The notes: generated from the sequence alone by a model not told the origin. DNA of 64,000 bases from Phycisphaerales bacterium (GCA_016699835.1 CP064987.1:2852001-2916000); one strand, 5' to 3'; positions 16,355 through 25,690 are shown, numbered from the stretch's first letter. Numbers and translations: made by a program.

Positions 16355-17218
16355 TCACGACTTCTGCGTGTACGCGACCTGGATGCCCACCGTTGATCCC
16401 GCACCCGTGGTCACACTCAACCCCTGGCCGGCGCTTGTCTCGAACCAACCCGACAGGCTTTCCGGCAGGACCATGATGCCATTGGCCGGAAGAGCGAACG
16501 TGGCGCTGATCGCCGTGCCAGCGCCGCCGGGCTTGGTGTTGAAGGTCACCGTGGTCGCGGTTCCGCCGCACACGACCGCCAGGGCGTGCACACGGAGTTT
16601 CTTGCTTGCCACCGCGGCGATCACGGCGCCATCGGTCGTTGAGGCTGCCACGTTGGCGAACCCTCGGATGAACGAGGCGAAGTCGCTTCCGTTATCGTGG
16701 GCAACGCCGTCGGCGCACTGCACATTCTGAACATACAGGCGGCCGTTCTCGTCGATCATCAGCGGCGTGTAGTTGCCGTTTGATGAGGCCATTGACGCCG
16801 GCGTCTTCTGCTGGACGCCCATGATCATGACGCCGACGTCGTTGCCGGCGAAGGTGGTGTCCTGTTGCTTGGCGAAGTGATCGGCGCCCACGCCCGTCCC
16901 ACTGTGCGGGAGCCCATTGATGGTCCAGGCGCCAGATTGAGCGCAACCGACGATGCTCCCGGTCACATCCACGAAGCTTCCGGTGGCATCGACGATGCTC
17001 CCGGTGACGTCGACGGTTCCGGAGATCCCCACACTCCAGGCGCCCGACTGTGTCGCCGCGACCGTTCCCGTGATACCCACGTTCCAGGTGCCCGATTGCG
17101 TCGCCGGCACTGGTCCGGTGATCGAATCGACGATGTGGTGTGTGACGTGCTCGGACGAGGCGATCGTCGTCTTGAGCGCCGTGGTCGATCCATTGCCGTC
17201 GAGAACCGGAAGTGCCAT
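16355..17218 (-). CDS. Tail fibre or appendage protein with short repeats
   Basis: 287 residues, RBS AAGGAGG. Contains tandem short repeats (ATQSGTWNVGITGTV / ATQSGAWSVGISGTV and VDVTGSIVDATGSFVDVTGS), typical of fibrous phage appendages, then a beta-rich domain with GTATTVTFNTKPGGAG. Lies next to the tip gene; virion role inferred from position and repeats. Confidence 0.65.
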   Translation of the reverse strand: MALPVLDGNGSTTALKTTIASSEHVTHHIVDSITGPVPATQSGTWNVGITGTVAATQSGAWSVGISGTVDVTGSIVDATGSFVDVTGSIVGCAQSGAWTINGLPHSGTGVGADHFAKQQDTTFAGNDVGVMIMGVQQKTPASMASSNGNYTPLMIDENGRLYVQNVQCADGVAHDNGSDFASFIRGFANVAASTTDGAVIAAVASKKLRVHALAVVCGGTATTVTFNTKPGGAGTAISATFALPANGIMVLPESLSGWFETSAGQGLSVTTGAGSTVGIQVAYTQKS

Positions 17219-17231
17219 GCGTCCTCCTTGA

Positions 17232-20200
17232 CTACACCGCGCCGATCAGTGGCGAGTTCGCCGCGAACTGGAAGTCCAGCCTACCCGCGCGGATGAACGC
17301 GCGTGAGCCGTCGGCCGATCGCAGTCCTCGGATCACTGCGTCGATCACCGCGTCCGCCGGCTGGCCGTCGGGACCGAAGAGCCGGATGCGTGGACCCGGC
17401 ACCGTGAACTTGCTGAGCACCTCCCAGGTCCACCCGGCGCCGGTGTCGTTGAACGAGACGGAGATCGTCCGGACGACGGCAAAGAGGGCCGACGAGATGG
17501 GCAGGTGGATGTCGCCAGGGCCGTGCCGAAGCTCCGGGGACAGCGCCTCGGTTTCGAGGTCCTCGATGTCCTGGGTGATCGTCTCGGCCCGCAGGAGCAG
17601 CACGAGCTCTCGGATCCGTGGGAAGGTCGATCCATTGCCGATCGAGACGGTGACGCGGAAACGGCAGAACCGCGCCCGCACGGTGCGGCCCTCGAAGAGG
17701 CCGAGAGGGAGCCAACCGGCCCAGTCCACACCATCGGTCGAGTAATCGAACTCGACCGCGATCACGCCGTCGACCAGGGCGTACACGCCGGGCTCAAAGT
17801 CAAAGAGGAACCCCGCGTCGATCGTCAGGTGCTCGTAGACGATGACAGGCTCAGGGTCCATGGTCCAGGCCGACCACTGATCCCACGTCGAGATGCCATA
17901 GGGCGAGGCGAGCGTGTCCCAGGTCTCGCGGCCAACCGCGGCAAGCGTGCCGTCGGAATCGACCGCGCAGCCGGTCTTGGTGCCGGGCCAACGAAGCACC
18001 CTGCAGTCCTCGCTGAACGCGATGTCGTCCTGCCTGGGTGGTCCGAGGGTGCGATCGATCAGCAGGGCGTTCACGCTCTCGTTGCCGCTGGTGTCGACCA
18101 TCTTGATGCCAAAGGTCCACGTGCCGGCGAGCGGGGCGTTGAGTTCGGTCGGCGAGGCCCCCTCGAGCACGCCCGCGTGGAGCGGCTGGAGCAGATCCCA
18201 ACCGCGTCCCTCGGCCCCGATGCCGTATCGAATCACGACGCCGGCGACGTCGGGCGGGATCACGCCGAGGTTCCACGAGTATCGACGCGTTCCATCGGCG
18301 AGCCGGATCACGTCGAAGCTCTGCACGTCGGGCGGAGGTCCGATCTTCCCGATGACCGTGTGTTCGGCCTCGACCCAGACGCTCGTGAGCCCGGTCGGCG
18401 TCACCGTTCGGAGTCGGATCTGGTAGGTCACGCCCTCCTCGACGCGCTCGACCGAGACCTGGTTGTCGTCGATCGGGATCAGCGGTAGGTGCGTCCACGG
18501 CCCCTCGCCGGCCGCGCCAGGCTCGGGGATCGATCGCAACCGCACCTGGGCGGCGTTAGCGAGCGGCCGCGTCCCGCTCGATGGCCGGCGGAGCGTGATG
18601 AGCATCCGAGGCCTGAGCGACCCGTCGGCGTCGCGGATCATCACATAGTCATCGGAGCGGATGCTCTCGATCACGGGCGCCTCGGGTCTGTTCTCCCAGG
18701 CCGGCGGGAGAGAGATGCCGGGGTCGAAGTCGGGGATCTCGCCCTTGTCGGCGTCCTGGACCGCTGGGGCGTGGTCGACCAGCACCAGTGTCGCGCCCAG
18801 ATCGCTGTCGATCTCGATGCTCTTGACAATGAGCTCACGGGTTTCCGAGCCAAGCCGCCCGAACATCCAGAGGTCGCCCACCTTGGGCCGTGGATCGCTG
18901 GGGCTCACCGGACCTTGGAGCGTGACGGTGGTCGCCTGCCCCTCGACCGTTTGGACCGACCGGAGCCAGCTGGTGCCGTCCTCGAGGCGCACGCGGACGA
19001 CGTAATCCTCGCCGGCGTCCATCGTGACCTGTTCGTCGAGATCCAGGCCGATGAGGTTGTTGTCGGTGTCCACGACCAGGCGGGTCACGCGGCCGAAGTT
19101 CAGCCCCCACAAGGGGACATCGTGGGTGACGAGGACCAGATCGCCGCGGTTGCACGCCAGATGCTCGACGTCGGTGGAGAGCTCGTACAACTCGGGCCGA
19201 AGTCTGGCCACAGCGATCGTGTACCGGCCATGCTTCCAGACCTCATTGGCACTCGTGACGCCGAAGAACTCGACCACCTCGAAGCGAGAGGCGACAGGAA
19301 GATCGCTCCGCTCGACTCCGAAAGCGTCTCGCAGGACGCCGTCGTTGTCCGGGTAGACATACCCGTCATCGAGAACGATCCGATCATCCCACTGGTATCC
19401 GACATCCTTGTTGAGAAACGAGCATCGCAGGCCGTGGGGCAGATCGGGAAACGCCTTGCGTCCCTTGAAGCTGTGCGAGTTGCGGGGTGTGAAGTGCTGG
19501 ACCGGCGTGGTCTGGGGCTTGTCGCGGACCACCGAGTGCAGTCCGTCCCGCATCGCCGGCGACGCCCTGCCGGCGGCCGCGATGTCGGTGAGCCGCTCAA
19601 AGACGGTGCCCTCGAAGTCGATGACCGCGTTGAACTGGAACCCGTTGTCGACATTCCATTGGTGCCACGCCTCGAACTCGGACAGATCGACGCGGGCGTC
19701 ATCGATGGGCCTGGCGTTGCTCCGACCCTGTAGCACCGCGCGGTAGCACGAGGCCGGGTTGCTCGTGGTCCTCTCGATCCACTCGCCCGTCTCTGAGTCG
19801 TAGTCGGGAAGGATCGATCTCGCCAGGCAGTTGAACTGGTCGACCACGCCGCTCAGCTGGTCGGTCGCCTTGATCCGGATGGCGATCTTGGCGCAACCCA
19901 TGATCTTGATCGGATCCTCGTTGCGGATCGTCCGAAGGGCCGTCCAGTAGACCTGGTCGAAGATCCGGTCGGACGTGGCGTCGGGCGTAACGCGGCGCAC
20001 GCGGACGTCGTATTGCCCACGGGCGACGGCCCAGGTGAGCGACCGGCGGATGGTCTCGGTCCGGTCGGACTCGACAAGGAGATTGCTCGTGTAACCCGAT
20101 GTGTCGAACCAGCGGTAGTTGAGCTTTCCGCGGCTCGACATGGCGCCGTCGGCTTGAGTGGCCAGATGGTCGGAGGGAATGACCGTGAACCCAGGATCGC

Positions 20201-21986
20201 CCACGCGCTTCCAGCCGAGCGCCACGGCGCCGTCGGTCGATCGTGATTCGAGGCGGACCTGGATCTGGTGCCAGCCGCGGCGGAGCAGGATCGTGCCGGT
20301 GTGGGAGAACGACGGGCTTCCGCCGCCCTCTGTCCCATGCGAGCCGTACCAGCTCGCGACCACGGCGCCGTCGACGATGATCTGGCCGGCGTCGGAGCAG
20401 TCGATCGCGAACTCGTAGGGCTGGAGCGTCCGAGAGGCGATGTCGGCGTGGACGTATCCCGAGGCCTCCCACGAGTAGTTCGTCGCCGGCAGATACGAGG
20501 GCTTGGCGCCGGAGAACCCCAGCCCCCACTGGACGGCGCCGACGTGGGTTCCAGATCCGCCGAGTTCGACCTCGGGCGTCCTGAACATGAAGTCCATGGC
20601 CCTGGCGCTCTCGGGCGATCCGAAGTTCACGGGCGTCCATGTGTCGGCGCCAGCCGGTGAGAACTCGACCGCCACCTCGACGGTTCGGACTTGTCTGTCG
20701 CCGTTGGTCGAGAACTCCACCAGGCCGTTGGGGAACGTCAGGTCGATCGAGATCTCGTCCCCGCTGTTGTCGGTCGTCCTCGACGTCCAGGAGGCAACCT
20801 GCTCGAGCAGAATCTGGTCGGCGTTCTCAAAGACGATCCCGGGATAGAGACTGAGCGGCTCGTCGGTGAGTCGGCCCTCCCGGACCTCGATTTCGACGCC
20901 CTCATAGTCCTCGATCGGGGTGTTGCCGATCTTGAAATCTGAGAGCTCGAGTGGTCCCTCGCCCATGACGAAGACCTGGCGGAGATACTGATCGTCGCCG
21001 ACGATCTCGGTGTATGGCAGGGCTCCAAACAGCGGCGCGACCCGATGCTCGCCGAAGATCCTGGGCACGACTCCGCGGGGCCTGGCCTCGTTGCGAGAGC
21101 CGGTGATGGTGGGAGAGTTCGCGCCGCCCGCGTTGTCGCTCAGCCGCGGCCGTGGCAACGGGATCAGGGCGTTGATGGCCAGCGTCCCGGCGAGCGTGAC
21201 GCCCGCTGTCACCAGGGCCTGCCCGACGACGGAGGTGCCGAAGTACCCGGTGGCGCCGAAGAGGCCGGCGCCTGTGTACACGGCCGCGGCCAGCACGGCG
21301 ATCGAGAGGACGATTCGCAGTGGCGACTTCCCGTCAACGGCGGGTATCACCGATGCGGTAATCATCCGGCCGGCCTTGGGTCGCACGCGACCCCAGTGCT
21401 CGCGATCGACCTCGGCGCCGCCGATCCAGACGCGGAGCAGTGGGGAGGGATGCACGCCAGCGGCCTGGAGGATCTCCTCCAGAGTGCCGCCGGCGGCGAC
21501 GGCCATATTGATCGTCTCGGGCTTGAAGGGCGAGGCGCGGCCGGCGATTCGGATGGGTCCGCAGAACTCGAACACGCCGTCGAGCCTGGGCCTCCAGGCC
21601 AGGTCATCGAACCGTTCGATGCACGAGTCGGTCCCATGCCGCGCGTGCAGCATGCGGTTCCTGGCGATCGCGATGCCGCAATGCCAGAGGTTACCGGCGC
21701 CGGCTCGGAAGAGCAGCACGTCTCCGAGCCGTGTGTCGCCCTGACGCGGCTTCCAGTGGCCGGCCTGGCGGAGCTCGTGATCGACGACGCCTGCAATGCC
21801 CGGCGCGTCCTCGAGTCCCCGATACCCGTCGTGGTGTGAGGGCAGGTAGATGCCGAACTGCTCTAAATACACCAGACGGGTCAGACCCCAGCAGTCGACG
21901 CCATCACGATCGCGGCCGTTCTCCGTGAAGGCGAGGCCGATGTATCTGCTGGCCCAGAGGGGCGGGTTTTCGATGAGCCTTGGCAC
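17232..21986 (-). CDS. Tail tip protein: NlpC/P60 peptidase fused to TipJ-like tip with PA14-like insert
   Basis: 1584 residues. Residues 1-145 are an NlpC/P60 domain: GVDCWGLTRLVYLE (Cys32), GDVLLFRAGAGNLWHCGIAIA and MLHARHG supply the Cys-His set. About 155-215 looks like the ubiquitin-like tail-assembly domain, followed by a hydrophobic segment (IVLSIAVLAAAVYTGAGLFG) and the TipJ core (ARPRGVVPRIFGEHRVAPLFG). About 490-620 is PA14-like (YSWEASGYVHADI, GTILLRRGWHQIQVRLESRS). Fibronectin-III-like repeats follow. In lambda the peptidase (K), I and J are separate genes; here they are one. Start GTG 21986. Confidence 0.85.
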   Translation of the reverse strand: MPRLIENPPLWASRYIGLAFTENGRDRDGVDCWGLTRLVYLEQFGIYLPSHHDGYRGLEDAPGIAGVVDHELRQAGHWKPRQGDTRLGDVLLFRAGAGNLWHCGIAIARNRMLHARHGTDSCIERFDDLAWRPRLDGVFEFCGPIRIAGRASPFKPETINMAVAAGGTLEEILQAAGVHPSPLLRVWIGGAEVDREHWGRVRPKAGRMITASVIPAVDGKSPLRIVLSIAVLAAAVYTGAGLFGATGYFGTSVVGQALVTAGVTLAGTLAINALIPLPRPRLSDNAGGANSPTITGSRNEARPRGVVPRIFGEHRVAPLFGALPYTEIVGDDQYLRQVFVMGEGPLELSDFKIGNTPIEDYEGVEIEVREGRLTDEPLSLYPGIVFENADQILLEQVASWTSRTTDNSGDEISIDLTFPNGLVEFSTNGDRQVRTVEVAVEFSPAGADTWTPVNFGSPESARAMDFMFRTPEVELGGSGTHVGAVQWGLGFSGAKPSYLPATNYSWEASGYVHADIASRTLQPYEFAIDCSDAGQIIVDGAVVASWYGSHGTEGGGSPSFSHTGTILLRRGWHQIQVRLESRSTDGAVALGWKRVGDPGFTVIPSDHLATQADGAMSSRGKLNYRWFDTSGYTSNLLVESDRTETIRRSLTWAVARGQYDVRVRRVTPDATSDRIFDQVYWTALRTIRNEDPIKIMGCAKIAIRIKATDQLSGVVDQFNCLARSILPDYDSETGEWIERTTSNPASCYRAVLQGRSNARPIDDARVDLSEFEAWHQWNVDNGFQFNAVIDFEGTVFERLTDIAAAGRASPAMRDGLHSVVRDKPQTTPVQHFTPRNSHSFKGRKAFPDLPHGLRCSFLNKDVGYQWDDRIVLDDGYVYPDNDGVLRDAFGVERSDLPVASRFEVVEFFGVTSANEVWKHGRYTIAVARLRPELYELSTDVEHLACNRGDLVLVTHDVPLWGLNFGRVTRLVVDTDNNLIGLDLDEQVTMDAGEDYVVRVRLEDGTSWLRSVQTVEGQATTVTLQGPVSPSDPRPKVGDLWMFGRLGSETRELIVKSIEIDSDLGATLVLVDHAPAVQDADKGEIPDFDPGISLPPAWENRPEAPVIESIRSDDYVMIRDADGSLRPRMLITLRRPSSGTRPLANAAQVRLRSIPEPGAAGEGPWTHLPLIPIDDNQVSVERVEEGVTYQIRLRTVTPTGLTSVWVEAEHTVIGKIGPPPDVQSFDVIRLADGTRRYSWNLGVIPPDVAGVVIRYGIGAEGRGWDLLQPLHAGVLEGASPTELNAPLAGTWTFGIKMVDTSGNESVNALLIDRTLGPPRQDDIAFSEDCRVLRWPGTKTGCAVDSDGTLAAVGRETWDTLASPYGISTWDQWSAWTMDPEPVIVYEHLTIDAGFLFDFEPGVYALVDGVIAVEFDYSTDGVDWAGWLPLGLFEGRTVRARFCRFRVTVSIGNGSTFPRIRELVLLLRAETITQDIEDLETEALSPELRHGPGDIHLPISSALFAVVRTISVSFNDTGAGWTWEVLSKFTVPGPRIRLFGPDGQPADAVIDAVIRGLRSADGSRAFIRAGRLDFQFAANSPLIGAV

Positions 21987-21996
21987 TCGTGGTTCT

Positions 21997-22452
21997 CTAG
22001 AAGAGCCCCGGGAACTTGTCGGGGGTGAGTTTGTCGGCGGGATACGGCTCGCTCAGGAAGTCCTCGAACTGCAGACTCCCCTCCACGATCGCGGCCTCGT
22101 ACGTGACGTCGCGGAGTTTGAACTCGAGCGGACCGGCCTCGATCGTGTCTGGCGAACTTGCCAGCACGACCGAGAGCTCGGCCGTCATGGCCTCACCAGA
22201 GAGCGACCGGACAGCCTGGACGAGCGTTCGGTCGGCGCCGGCGACCCGGAGGTTCACCTTGGGAGGGGCGTCCTCGTTCTCTGGAGGCATGTGCACGTCG
22301 AACGGGAAACGCTGATAGACGAATCCGTCGCTCGTGACGTCCTCGTTGTTGTTGACGACGCGGATGGGCTGAAGGAGTTGGGGATGGCTCAGCGTGAGCA
22401 GGAACAGGAAGACCTCGCCCGTTTCCTGGGCGTAGATCGCGCGACGGGCCAC
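21997..22452 (-). CDS. DUF1833-like minor tail protein
   Basis: 151 residues. EVFLFLLTLSHPQL, FPFDVHMPPENEDAPPKVNLRV and the closing DFLSEPYPADKLTPDKFPGLF match small phage proteins placed just before the tip gene. Probably a tail-tip baseplate component. Confidence 0.72.
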   Translation of the reverse strand: MARRAIYAQETGEVFLFLLTLSHPQLLQPIRVVNNNEDVTSDGFVYQRFPFDVHMPPENEDAPPKVNLRVAGADRTLVQAVRSLSGEAMTAELSVVLASSPDTIEAGPLEFKLRDVTYEAAIVEGSLQFEDFLSEPYPADKLTPDKFPGLF

Positions 22453-22501
22453 GCTCGAGAGATTCCTGGCGATCGATCACCTCCTGCCGGCCGCGATTCG
22501 A

Positions 22502-22954
22502 TCAGCCGAGTTCGATCTCCATCCACGCGCGGACGTTTTTGCCGCTGGCGCCATAGACGCGCAGGCCGATCTGCTCGGACGGGTCGAGCGCGATGTCGGC
22601 GAAGGTTTCGAAGGTGCCCGTGGGGGGAATGAGTTGCGCCCGCATGATCCTCGTGCTGGCGTCCGAGGCGGGCTCGGCGGTGAAGTTCTGGAACGCCCCG
22701 CCGACTTGGGTGGTCTTTCCCTCGATCGTCGCGATTTCGGTGGAGATGTCGGTGGACGTCCCCGCGGACGACGGCTTTTTCTGGAAGTCGACGGTGGCTC
22801 GCGCGTCGACGGCGGAGGTGCCGTCGAAGCTCACGCCGAACTTGGTGATCCTGGCGGCGACACCGGATGCGGGCTTGTACGCCAGGATGGTCTTTGCCGT
22901 GCCGGCGCCGGCTGCGACATTCGCGTTGGTCGAAACGATGATTCGCGTTCCCAT
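22502..22954 (-). CDS. Phage tail-region hypothetical protein
   Basis: 150 residues; ATG 22954 has RBS AAGGAGG, which decides it over the upstream in-frame ATG at 22969. Beta-rich with a Gly/Ala/Thr composition (KTILAYKPASGVAARITKFGV; GLRVYGASGKNVRAWMEIELG). Similar in style to decoration proteins; function unknown. A GTGGAC box lies at 22981-22986. Confidence 0.6.
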   Translation of the reverse strand: MGTRIIVSTNANVAAGAGTAKTILAYKPASGVAARITKFGVSFDGTSAVDARATVDFQKKPSSAGTSTDISTEIATIEGKTTQVGGAFQNFTAEPASDASTRIMRAQLIPPTGTFETFADIALDPSEQIGLRVYGASGKNVRAWMEIELG

Positions 22955-22980
22955 GATGCCTCCTTGCAAGCCCTGAGGGC

Positions 22981-22986
22981 GTCCAC
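22981..22986 (-). promoter_or_regulatory. GTGGAC leader box
   Basis: GTGGAC on the - strand, 15 nt before the AAGGAGG of the 22954 gene, directly after the upstream stop. No TAGTNT partner, so here it is only the leader half of the element. Confidence 0.35.
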
Positions 22987-22988
22987 GT

Positions 22989-23648
22989 TCATTTCTTCTC
23001 GCCGTCGTCGAACCAGATCGATTGCTGGATGTACTGCTCCTCGAGTAGGTTCTGACGCAGTCGTTTGGTGTTGTGCGGGGTCAGGATCACCGGGCTGTCC
23101 TCGGCGACCGGCGTGATGGCCTGGGGCTCATCGAAGACCAGGACCGGCGGGATGCGCCGGCGTTCGGCCTTGCGCTCGCGTTCCTGCGCCTCGACGTCTG
23201 GTGTGATGACGATGACCGGCGGGTCTTCTGGGGGCGGTGGATCTGGCGGATCCGGCGGTTCGCTCGTGACCTCGGTTCCGGGCATGGTCTCGAGCCGGAA
23301 GGTCGCGACCCAATACTCGGTGCCGCCCTGGCGAGGGGCGCGGGGCACGAGCACGGGGGCGCCCAGGAACCGGTAGTCGATCTCGTTGCCGGTCTGGTGG
23401 TGCTTCCAGGTAAAGGCGAGAGCCCCGGCCTGGATCGACTCGCGGTAGAACGTCTTCAGCAGGGCGACCTGGGTGCGTGTGAGCTTGATCTCGACGTCGC
23501 AGTTCTCGACGGCGGCCGTAGCGCGGCGACGAACCTTGGCCGGTCCCACGGCCATAGCCGTGCGGACGGTCCGCTCCTCGTCTTGCTGGCTGTAGCCGGC
23601 GACCTGGGGAGCCTGAGGCAACCCAGCCGGCCAGATCACGTCCGCCAT
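22989..23648 (-). CDS. Minor tail protein
   Basis: 219 residues. WPAGLPQAPQVAGYSQQ, ENCDVEIKLTRTQVALLKTFY and TFRLETMPG resemble lambda gpM-type minor tail proteins. The last third is Pro-rich (PPDPPDPPPPEDPP) and then charged. ATG 23648 follows a two-part promoter-like element. Confidence 0.65.
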   Translation of the reverse strand: MADVIWPAGLPQAPQVAGYSQQDEERTVRTAMAVGPAKVRRRATAAVENCDVEIKLTRTQVALLKTFYRESIQAGALAFTWKHHQTGNEIDYRFLGAPVLVPRAPRQGGTEYWVATFRLETMPGTEVTSEPPDPPDPPPPEDPPVIVITPDVEAQERERKAERRRIPPVLVFDEPQAITPVAEDSPVILTPHNTKRLRQNLLEEQYIQQSIWFDDGEKK

Positions 23649-23667
23649 GGCTCCGACTCGCCTGCCG

Positions 23668-23690
23668 GTCCACGGCGGCCGGCGATACTA
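23668..23690 (-). promoter_or_regulatory. Two-part phage element: TAGTAT plus GTGGAC
   Basis: On the - strand: GCGACGGGTAGTATCGCC (TAGTAT 23690-23685), then GTGGAC (23673-23668), 20 nt before ATG 23648. GCCG and CGGC flank the GTGGAC and could form a hairpin with GGA in the loop. Confidence 0.5.
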
Positions 23691-23741
23691 CCCGTCGCAG
23701 GGTGCACCGCCAGCCGCCGCGAACGACAGGCCGTCAGCGGA

Positions 23742-24020
23742 TCAACACCCGGCGTTGTACCGCTCGAGGAAGTACAGGAGATCATCGATCGTCACGGCTC
23801 CATCCGGGGCCGTCGAGGGCGGGTCCTGGAGCTCCCAGGCGTCGGCACTCCAGAGATCTGCCGCCAGATCGCCAGCGAAGAACGCGTCCGTGAATTCGAT
23901 CAGATCGTCCACGGTGACCGCGGCATCGAAGGTGACGTCGGCGGGGCACCGGGGCGGGTTGTCGGCCAGAGTTGAGAGTGCGAGTGTGGCGAGGGCGAGA
24001 ACGGTTGCGCAGCGAATCAT
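23742..24020 (-). CDS. Orphan GC-type dockerin-like secreted protein
   Basis: 92 residues from ATG 24020 (GGAG upstream; ATG 24032 is the alternative). A signal peptide (MIRCATVLALATLALSTLA) is followed directly by two calcium-loop-like repeats, the second DGAVTIDDLLYFLERYNAGC, with the terminal Gly-Cys seen in the two host proteins at 44.4 and 46.9 kb. It has no other domain. It starts the cargo island inside the tail operon. Could be a surface anchor or a competitor for the host's dockerin-sorting partner; both are inference. Confidence 0.75.
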   Translation of the reverse strand: MIRCATVLALATLALSTLADNPPRCPADVTFDAAVTVDDLIEFTDAFFAGDLAADLWSADAWELQDPPSTAPDGAVTIDDLLYFLERYNAGC

Positions 24021-24034
24021 GGACAACTCCATCT

Positions 24035-24055
24035 GTCCACGTGGAACGCATCCTA
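24035..24055 (-). promoter_or_regulatory. Two-part phage element: TAGGAT plus GTGGAC
   Basis: TAGGAT at 24055-24050 and GTGGAC at 24040-24035 on the - strand, 14 nt before ATG 24020. The middle (TTCCACGTGGAC) differs from the other copies. Confidence 0.4.
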
Positions 24056-24217
24056 CCTAGGAGCGCCCCTGGTAGCCTCTTTGGAGTGAATTGCGGAAAA
24101 TCGCCGATGGTTGATCTGTCCTATCGGCTGGGATAGAGTCCTTCGAAGTCTGGGAGAGGAGAGCGAGTCGGCTTCAAGGAGCGAGGCGTCTATTCAGGAC
24201 CTAATAAGGAGGCTGAA

Positions 24218-24676
24218 ATGCCCAGACGAGGACACGAAACGGAGTTTCGAGAGGTAGTGTGCACGTGGGACATGGTGAGCGGATCGGAGCGTCAGTTGCT
24301 GACGTTCATACAACTCGATCCGTACACGGAAACATTCATCAGATTCGGTCTTTCGGACGATGAGCAGCGACACATCGAAACTCTGATCATGCTGAATCCA
24401 ACACTCATGCCCATCATCCCTGGGACGGGCGGGATTCGAAAGTTCGATTTCGGGATGCCAGGAAACAGCCGTGGATCACTCAAACTCACGGCGTTCTACG
24501 CCTATCTACCCGAGTCCGAAAAGGTTGCCCTCATCGGGATCACCGAAACGGACGATACAGGAGACCTGAAACTGGAAGAGCAGCGCCAGTTGAAGGAGAT
24601 CTTTGAGGACATCCAGAAGTTCGGTCCAGAGGGATGGACGCCCGACAGGTCGACTGGATTTCCGAGAAGCAGGTAA
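24218..24676 (+). CDS. RelE/HigB-family toxin
   Basis: 152 residues, AAGGAGG upstream. After an N-terminal extension, LSDDEQRHIETLIMLNPTLMPIIPGTGGIRKFDFGMPG and LKLTAFYAYLPESEKVALIGI follow the HigB/RelE pattern (NP-x-x-G-x-x-I-x-GTGG-hydrophobic-RK; then the central strand). RelE-type toxins cut mRNA on the ribosome. The cognate antitoxin follows 27 nt later. Longer than usual (family about 100-110). Confidence 0.72.
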   Translation: MPRRGHETEFREVVCTWDMVSGSERQLLTFIQLDPYTETFIRFGLSDDEQRHIETLIMLNPTLMPIIPGTGGIRKFDFGMPGNSRGSLKLTAFYAYLPESEKVALIGITETDDTGDLKLEEQRQLKEIFEDIQKFGPEGWTPDRSTGFPRSR

Positions 24677-24703
24677 CGCGCTCAGGGGCACAGGAGGTTA
24701 GTC

Positions 24704-25063
24704 ATGGCACGCGAAGGAGCCCAAAAGGCAAGCCCGGGTCCCATGCTCATACGTGGCATGCGGCAACTCCGGGATTCACTCGAGGCGGGGAACGTCTCCG
24801 ATCGGTTCACAATGCGAACCGTGGAGATGATTCTTGCGCCACGGGAGTACACGCCGGATGAGATCCTCAAGATCCGAGATTCGCTTCGTGCGAGTCAGGG
24901 GGTCTTTGCGATGTTGCTCGGCGTGTCGATCAGCACCGTTCAGGCGTGGGAGCAGGGCGCTAATCCGCCCAATCCCACCGCCAGGCGACTGCTCGACACG
25001 ATTGCCGAGGATCCGGCGTCGTGGAAGCAGAAACTCCGCGAAGCCGCCGCACAGCCGGCGTAG
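24704..25063 (+). CDS. HigA/NadS-type antitoxin with HTH
   Basis: 119 residues. TPDEILKIRDSLRASQGVFAMLLGVSISTVQAWEQGANPPNPTARRLL is the Cro-type HTH of HigA-like antitoxins paired with RelE toxins in toxin-first operons. It neutralises the toxin and represses the operon. Followed by a strong terminator. Confidence 0.82.
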   Translation: MAREGAQKASPGPMLIRGMRQLRDSLEAGNVSDRFTMRTVEMILAPREYTPDEILKIRDSLRASQGVFAMLLGVSISTVQAWEQGANPPNPTARRLLDTIAEDPASWKQKLREAAAQPA

Positions 25064-25080
25064 TGGAGAACCAATCAGGC

Positions 25081-25114
25081 AAAGGCCGCATCTCGAAAGG
25101 GGTGCGGCCTTTTT
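25081..25114 (+). terminator. Rho-independent terminator of the first TA pair
   Basis: AAAGGCCGCA (25081-25090) pairs with TGCGGCCTTT (25103-25112), 12-nt loop, then TTTTT. Located 17 nt after the antitoxin stop. Confidence 0.85.
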
Positions 25115-25294
25115 CGTAAACGGAGTTGGTGATTCTAACGGTTCGTTCGACGGGCTCGTTCAGGATGTATACAGCGTTTTTCTCTTGGGCGAGCGGTATG
25201 GGCTTTGGCCGGATTATTCAGAATTTTTTCGGACCGACGAATCAATTTCGGTATTTATTGCCTGAAACCGCATTAGGATATAGCCGAAAATATC
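25115..25294 (+). promoter_or_regulatory. AT-rich leader of the second TA pair
   Basis: 180 nt markedly AT-rich (for example CAGAATTTTTTCGG, CGGTATTTATTGCC) between the terminator and ATG 25295. Probably holds the second TA promoter and operator; no inverted repeat stands out clearly. Confidence 0.35.
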
Positions 25295-25690
25295 ATGGTT
25301 GAAGTCAAACTCCTCATTCCCGCTGGCCGTAGTATTCTCACGGAGGTTTGGATTTCCGATGAGGCCGAACGCCTCATACGACAGGATGTCAAAGACGCGA
25401 AGGCTTGCGTCCAAAAACTCTTGGGATTCGCTCAGGCAGGATTCTGGAGACTTGAGGGCGAAGAGAACGCGATCATTCGGCACGAAGTTGGAGGTGCATA
25501 CCGAATCCGATGGCGAAACTCATCTCTCTTTCGAATCATCGGATTCTACGAAACGGAACAACGGAAGTGCTTCGTGATACTGGACGCATTCGAGAAAGAC
25601 GCGAACGGATACACGAAGAAGCAATGGGGTCGAATTCAAGCAGTGGCTCAAATTAAGCAGGCAAACGAATGGCGCAGAAGGACAATGTGA
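25295..25690 (+). CDS. RelE-superfamily toxin (Gp49/HigB-like)
   Basis: 131 residues. FAQAGFWRLEGEENAIIRHEVGGAYRIRW, SSLFRIIGFY and FVILDAFEKDANGYTKKQW match the Gp49/RelE-like toxin order: residue-rich strand with YRIRW, then the core strand, then F-x-K before the final helix. The downstream HTH gene overlaps its end by 22 nt, as in toxin-first pairs. Confidence 0.7.
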   Translation: MVEVKLLIPAGRSILTEVWISDEAERLIRQDVKDAKACVQKLLGFAQAGFWRLEGEENAIIRHEVGGAYRIRWRNSSLFRIIGFYETEQRKCFVILDAFEKDANGYTKKQWGRIQAVAQIKQANEWRRRTM

